This document shows, one piece after another, positions 60,603-64,000 of a DNA stretch of 64,000 nt; the stretch's first letter is position 1; every line of letters begins with the position of its first letter. The translations under genes and the position numbers were made by a program. Below the pieces are notes generated by a model, which was given only the letters and a program-made list of their open reading frames with translations, did no database searches and had not been told where the DNA came from. Source of the DNA: Flavobacteriales bacterium (lineage in GTDB: Bacteria; Bacteroidota; Bacteroidia; Flavobacteriales_F; PHOS-HE28); NCBI GenBank assembly GCA_016705955.1, contig JADJKO010000002.1, positions 62,001-126,000 of the forward strand, given 5' to 3'.

Positions 60603-61514
60603 ATGTTCGAGGAGTTCAAGAGGCAGTGGCGGACGGGCAGCATGGTGGTGCGGCTCATCATCATCAACCTAGTGGTATTTCTGATCCTGCTTGCGACGTA
60701 TCTCCTTTTTCTTCCGGTCGGTGGCAATGGTCCGACGGCCGAATTGCTGCGCGATCACTATGTGGTGCAATGGCTCCGTTCCAGTGCCGATCCGCACTTC
60801 CTCCTCCACCGCCCGTGGACGGTGATCACGTACATGTTCACGCATACCGGTTTCTTCCACTTGTTCTGGAACATGTTCATGTTGTACTTCGGTGGGCGCT
60901 TGTTCGAGGACCTGCTCGGCGGCCGTCGGTTGCTGGGCCACTACCTGTTAGGCGGCATCGCAGGCTTGTTGCTCTGGGTCCTCATCACCAACCTGATGCC
61001 CGGCCTGAGCGGCGGTCCGGTCGGCTCGGGGATCATCGGTGCTTCGGCCGGAGTGCTTTGTGTCTTCGTGGGCATTGCGGCCTACCAGCCGCACATGCTC
61101 GTGAACCTGATGTTCATCGGGCCGGTGAAATTGATGTACGTGGCGGCGGTGTTCGTGCTGCTCGATCTCGTGGGTCTGGGTTCCGGCGATGGCGTGGCGC
61201 ACGAAGCGCACATGGGCGGTGCATTGTATGGCTTGTTCGCTGCTATCCAATTGCGGCGCGGAAACGATTGGTCGTTGCGCCTAGTGAATGCGTTGGATAG
61301 TGTATGGAGCCGGATCAAGCCCGGTCGCAGACCCCGCATGCGAGTTGAGAAGCCATTCACCCGCTCGGCCAAGAGCAATGATGATGCATTCAACAAAGCG
61401 AAGCACGACCAACAAGCACGCATCGACTCCATCCTGGACAAGATCTCACGTAGTGGTTATGACAGTTTGAGCAAGGAGGAGAAGGATATGTTGTTCAAGG
61501 AGGGGAAGCGGTAG
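60603..61514 (+). CDS. Rhomboid family intramembrane serine protease 2
   Basis: This 303-residue paralogue of the preceding rhomboid has the Ser motif GASAGVLCVFVGI, the HTGFFHLFWNMFMLYFGG helix and the catalytic HEAHMGGALYGL. A soluble C-terminal extension (about 220-303) ends in a short conserved helix pair (ILDKISRSGYDSLSKEEKDM). The ATG lies 4 bp after GATCTTTG, suggesting it also has its own start-adjacent promoter. It is divergent enough from the first rhomboid to be an old duplication. Confidence 0.92.
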   Translation: MFEEFKRQWRTGSMVVRLIIINLVVFLILLATYLLFLPVGGNGPTAELLRDHYVVQWLRSSADPHFLLHRPWTVITYMFTHTGFFHLFWNMFMLYFGGRLFEDLLGGRRLLGHYLLGGIAGLLLWVLITNLMPGLSGGPVGSGIIGASAGVLCVFVGIAAYQPHMLVNLMFIGPVKLMYVAAVFVLLDLVGLGSGDGVAHEAHMGGALYGLFAAIQLRRGNDWSLRLVNALDSVWSRIKPGRRPRMRVEKPFTRSAKSNDDAFNKAKHDQQARIDSILDKISRSGYDSLSKEEKDMLFKEGKR

Positions 61515-61522
61515 CGAAGAAG

Positions 61523-61647
61523 GGGGCAGGAGCAGGAACAGGGGCAAGTAATTTTCCAAAGGAGCAATGATCCGTCTTCAACAACAGGTAGGAACGTTAA
61601 CCTCCAGAAGGATCGTTTGCCCCTGCCCCTGCCCCTGCCCCTGACCC
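61523..61647. repeat. STRR-like inverted element between rhomboid 2 and the EEP gene
   Basis: The left arm is CAGGAG/CAGGAA/CAGGGG hexamers ending CAAG. The right arm is GTTTGCCCCTG followed by CCCCTG hexamers. It has the same design and partly the same sequence as 25412-25588. Confidence 0.8.
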
Positions 61648-61663
61648 AGACGGATACGCGCGA

Positions 61664-62806
61664 ATGACAAGCGAAGCAGCAACGACCGATCAAGCACGGA
61701 AGCGCCCCTCACGCTGGCACCTGCCGTTGTGGTGGTTGAACCTCTTGGCGGTGGGTGTTTTGTTGATCACCTACCTCGCGCCGCATGTGAGTCCCGCCAC
61801 GGCGTGGCCACTGGCCGTGTTGGCCTTCACCTTCCCGTTCCAGTTGGCGGTGCATGCCTTCTTCATCCTGTATTGGCTCGTGTTCCGGCGCAAACGGATG
61901 TTTCTCTCCGGGGTGGCTTTGTTGATCGGTTGGGGACATGTGTGGGACCACGTGCAATTGTTCGGGTCGTCCAGTGCGCCGGAGGAAGTGAAGGGTGAAG
62001 CGGTGAAATTGCTGAGTTGGAACGTGCGGCTCTTCGATCTGTACAACTGGGATCATTCGGAACGGACGCATGACGCCATCTTCAAGGTGTTGCATCGTGA
62101 GAACGCCGGGATCATGTGCCTACAGGAGTTCTTCTACAGCCCGGACAAGCAATTCATGCGCACGCGCGATGCGTTGAAGGCGGAGTTCCCGGGGATCCAG
62201 GAACATGTGGCGTGGGTGCATACGGCGCGGTTACAACAGCACTTCGGCATCGCCACGTACAGCCTGCATCCTATCGCGATGCGCGGCACGGTGGAGTTCA
62301 AACGGAAGTCCGGGAACATCTGCATCTGGTCGGATATCGTGATCGCGAAGGACACGGTGCGGATCTATAACGCACACTTGGCCAGCTACCATTTCGGGGA
62401 CGAGGACTACAAGTTCCTGGATCGGCTGGAGGCCGGGACGGACGCCGATTCGATCAAGACGGGCGGTGGCAGGATCCTCGGTCGGCTGCGCGCGGGTGCG
62501 ATCCGCCGCGCGGATGAAGTGGCGGCCATTGTGAAGCACATGGAAGGCAGTCCGCACCCGGTGATCTTCTGCGGCGACCTGAACGATGTGCCGATGAGCT
62601 ACGCCTATGCGCAACTGGCCTCTGGTCGCGAGGACGCTTTCGTGGAGAGCGGCTCCGGCTTCGGTGGGACCTACATCGGAAAGTTGCCGCGCTTGCGGAT
62701 CGATCACATCCTGCATGACCCGTCCATTGCGGGTTGGGATTTCCGGACGCTGCCGGAGGAGTTGAGCGACCACCACGCCATCACCTTCCGTTTCGCGGTG
62801 CGCTGA
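61664..62806 (+). CDS. Endonuclease/exonuclease/phosphatase family membrane protein
   Basis: This 380-residue protein has two or three N-terminal membrane segments (about 20-105) and an EEP-fold catalytic domain. Its motifs are LLSWNVRLFDLY, CLQEFFYS (the metal-binding Glu), IYNAHLAS, FCGDLNDVP and the final LSDHHAITF. The family includes nucleases and lipid or sugar phosphatases; membrane-tethered Bacteroidota members are uncharacterised to my knowledge. It is a single gene starting after a repeat element. Confidence 0.88.
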   Translation: MTSEAATTDQARKRPSRWHLPLWWLNLLAVGVLLITYLAPHVSPATAWPLAVLAFTFPFQLAVHAFFILYWLVFRRKRMFLSGVALLIGWGHVWDHVQLFGSSSAPEEVKGEAVKLLSWNVRLFDLYNWDHSERTHDAIFKVLHRENAGIMCLQEFFYSPDKQFMRTRDALKAEFPGIQEHVAWVHTARLQQHFGIATYSLHPIAMRGTVEFKRKSGNICIWSDIVIAKDTVRIYNAHLASYHFGDEDYKFLDRLEAGTDADSIKTGGGRILGRLRAGAIRRADEVAAIVKHMEGSPHPVIFCGDLNDVPMSYAYAQLASGREDAFVESGSGFGGTYIGKLPRLRIDHILHDPSIAGWDFRTLPEELSDHHAITFRFAVR

Positions 62807-62887
62807 ACCGAACGACAAGGACCGTGTACGGCATGCCGCAATAGCCCTACGCCATGTTGCGTTAACGGCTGAACAACCCTGAACACC

Positions 62888-63853
62888 ATGAACCGGAACG
62901 GATATCTCCTCTTAACCACGCTTATCATTCTCACGATCGCCGGTTGTGGCCGATCGGCCGATCAAGAGTCGATGCGCAAGGAGAGCACATCAGCTACACC
63001 GATGGCCGCCGACGAAGGGGAGGTCGGAATGGCCAGCACGAACTCCGCAGCGGTGGATACGCGTACGATGAGTTCAAGTGCCGCTCTTACAACAGGGGAC
63101 ACTTCGCGCCGCTTCATCCGCACCGCCGATCTGCGCTTCCGCGTGAAGGATGTCGTGCAAGCCACCTATGCGATCGAGGATCTCGTCGCCGCGCAGGGCG
63201 GTCATGTGGAACACACGCACCTTTCCACGCGTGTGGATGAAGGCTACACCACGCCGATCAGCGCGGACAGCGTGCTGGAGACCACCAAGTACACGGTGAT
63301 GAATACGGCGACGCTGCGTGTGCCCGCGGCGAAGTTGGACACCACCTTGAAGTTGCTCGCCCGCTTCGTGGACTTCCTCGATCACCGCACGGTGAAGGCG
63401 GAGGACGTGCGGCTGATGCTCCTCTCGAACACCATGACCCAACAGCGTGTGGCAAGGCATGAGCAGCGACTCACGCAAGCGATCGATGAGCAAGGTCGCA
63501 AGTTGAAAGAGACCATGCCTGCGGAGGATCGGCTGCTGGACCGGCAGGAACAGGCGGACCAAGCGGCGTTGAGCAACATGGGGTTGGAGGATCGCATCGC
63601 GTACAGCACCATCACGCTTGAACTGTACCAACGTCGATCCGTGCGACATGACCTCTTGCCCAACGAGCGGAACATCGAACAATACCGCCCCGGTTTCTTC
63701 TCGCAACTCGGCACAGCGCTCGCCGATGGTTGGGACCTGCTTACGAGCTTCGTCCTGCTCATCTCACGGATGTGGAGCGTGCTGCTGATCATCGTTGTCG
63801 GCTTCCTGGCCCTCCGCCGGATCTTCCGGAGGAAACCTCAAGGCGTGAAGTAG
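62888..63853 (+). CDS. DUF4349 lipoprotein
   Basis: This 321-residue exported lipoprotein has a lipobox (TIAGC, C20), a low-complexity linker and a DUF4349 domain (about 75-310). DUF4349 starts with RRFIRTADLRFRVKDV and contains a coiled coil (about 165-235) and a C-terminal membrane helix (about 275-310, LLIIVVGFLALRRIF). The protein is thus anchored at both ends. Function is unknown. Its 3' end overlaps the convergent M23 peptidase gene by 16 bp. Confidence 0.87.
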   Translation: MNRNGYLLLTTLIILTIAGCGRSADQESMRKESTSATPMAADEGEVGMASTNSAAVDTRTMSSSAALTTGDTSRRFIRTADLRFRVKDVVQATYAIEDLVAAQGGHVEHTHLSTRVDEGYTTPISADSVLETTKYTVMNTATLRVPAAKLDTTLKLLARFVDFLDHRTVKAEDVRLMLLSNTMTQQRVARHEQRLTQAIDEQGRKLKETMPAEDRLLDRQEQADQAALSNMGLEDRIAYSTITLELYQRRSVRHDLLPNERNIEQYRPGFFSQLGTALADGWDLLTSFVLLISRMWSVLLIIVVGFLALRRIFRRKPQGVK

Positions 63854-64000
63854 CGCGTTGGATCCAGGTAGAACATCTTCTTCCAGCCTTGCGGATCACC
63901 ATCGACCCGCCACGGGTAGGGCAGGAGCGTGGTGATGGAGTAATGAAGGTGCGGCGGTTTGCCCTGTGCGTTGCCGGTAGCGCCCACAGCGCCGATGCGT
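63838..64000 (-). CDS. M23 family metallopeptidase, 3' end only
   Basis: The partial frame runs off the window edge. It reads IGAVGATGNAQGKPPHLHYSI, typed here in part, where HLHY supplies the zinc ligand His pair of LytM/M23 endopeptidases that cut peptidoglycan. It ends in DPTRYFTP. The gene is intact as far as visible; the catalytic first half lies beyond 64000. It overlaps the DUF4349 gene in opposite orientation. Confidence 0.8.
   Translation of the reverse strand, partial: RIGAVGATGNAQGKPPHLHYSITTLLPYPWRVDGDPQGWKKMFYLDPTRYFTP

Overview
The window comes from the chromosome of a high-GC member of the Bacteroidota, most likely the Flavobacteriales. The evidence is five type IX secretion (T9SS) cargo genes or cargo remnants, a PorP/SprF protein, a SprB-repeat adhesin, GWxTD and DUF4349 proteins, and promoters with the Bacteroidota -7 element TAnnTTTG. 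Most of the sequence is ordinary, densely packed housekeeping DNA with 4-bp stop/start overlaps. Taxonomy is inferred from gene content only.

Layout. 1-5.7 kb: a type II toxin-antitoxin pair and an orphan gene lie between a duplicated xdhB 3' end and a purine-degradation operon (guanine deaminase, xdhA, xdhB). 5.7-12.6 kb: carA, eno, an LTA-synthase-like sulfatase and a secreted M1 aminopeptidase. 12.6-24.4 kb: a conserved unknown gene, then a four-gene operon for surface adhesion: a small exported protein, a 2,340-residue SprB-like adhesin, a PorP/SprF protein and a PorE/OmpA-like lipoprotein. 24.6-28.9 kb: rlmB, a GWxTD lipoprotein, rmuC and an FN3-like protein. 29-33 kb: a 21-bp tandem-repeat array, a decayed IS256-family element, a truncated T9SS cargo gene and an intact delta-60-repeat T9SS protein. 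33-39.2 kb: an L,D-transpeptidase, a glycosyltransferase, a sugar epimerase, a SpoIIE-type phosphatase, an LpxD-like acyltransferase and efp.

39.2-42 kb is a small accessory island with three or four short unknown genes, an unusual tRNA with an 8-nt anticodon loop, and a broken IS1595/ISXO2-like transposase. 42-51 kb: rpmE2, a YdeI-like protein, a split phenylacetate-catabolism set (paaJ, paaI and a PaaH-like dehydrogenase), a DNA alkyltransferase, DUF2461, YceI, a sugar transferase, a SirB1-like protein, a uridine phosphorylase and a thioesterase. 51-64 kb: a Cys-rich exported protein, an M36-like metallopeptidase, a GH3/beta-lactamase fusion, mutL with two rhomboid genes, an EEP-family protein, a DUF4349 lipoprotein and the 3' end of an M23 peptidase.

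The most notable signals are: (1) the tRNA with an 8-nt anticodon loop and a compensated A19/U56 pair, beside a transposase with tandem AGG codons and an overlapping +1 reading frame; (2) a 21-bp, two-helical-turn array with a palindrome in each unit; (3) a recurrent -7 element only 4-7 nt before start codons, suggesting leaderless mRNAs; (4) inverted elements made of short tandem repeats, two of which sit in-frame inside xdhA.
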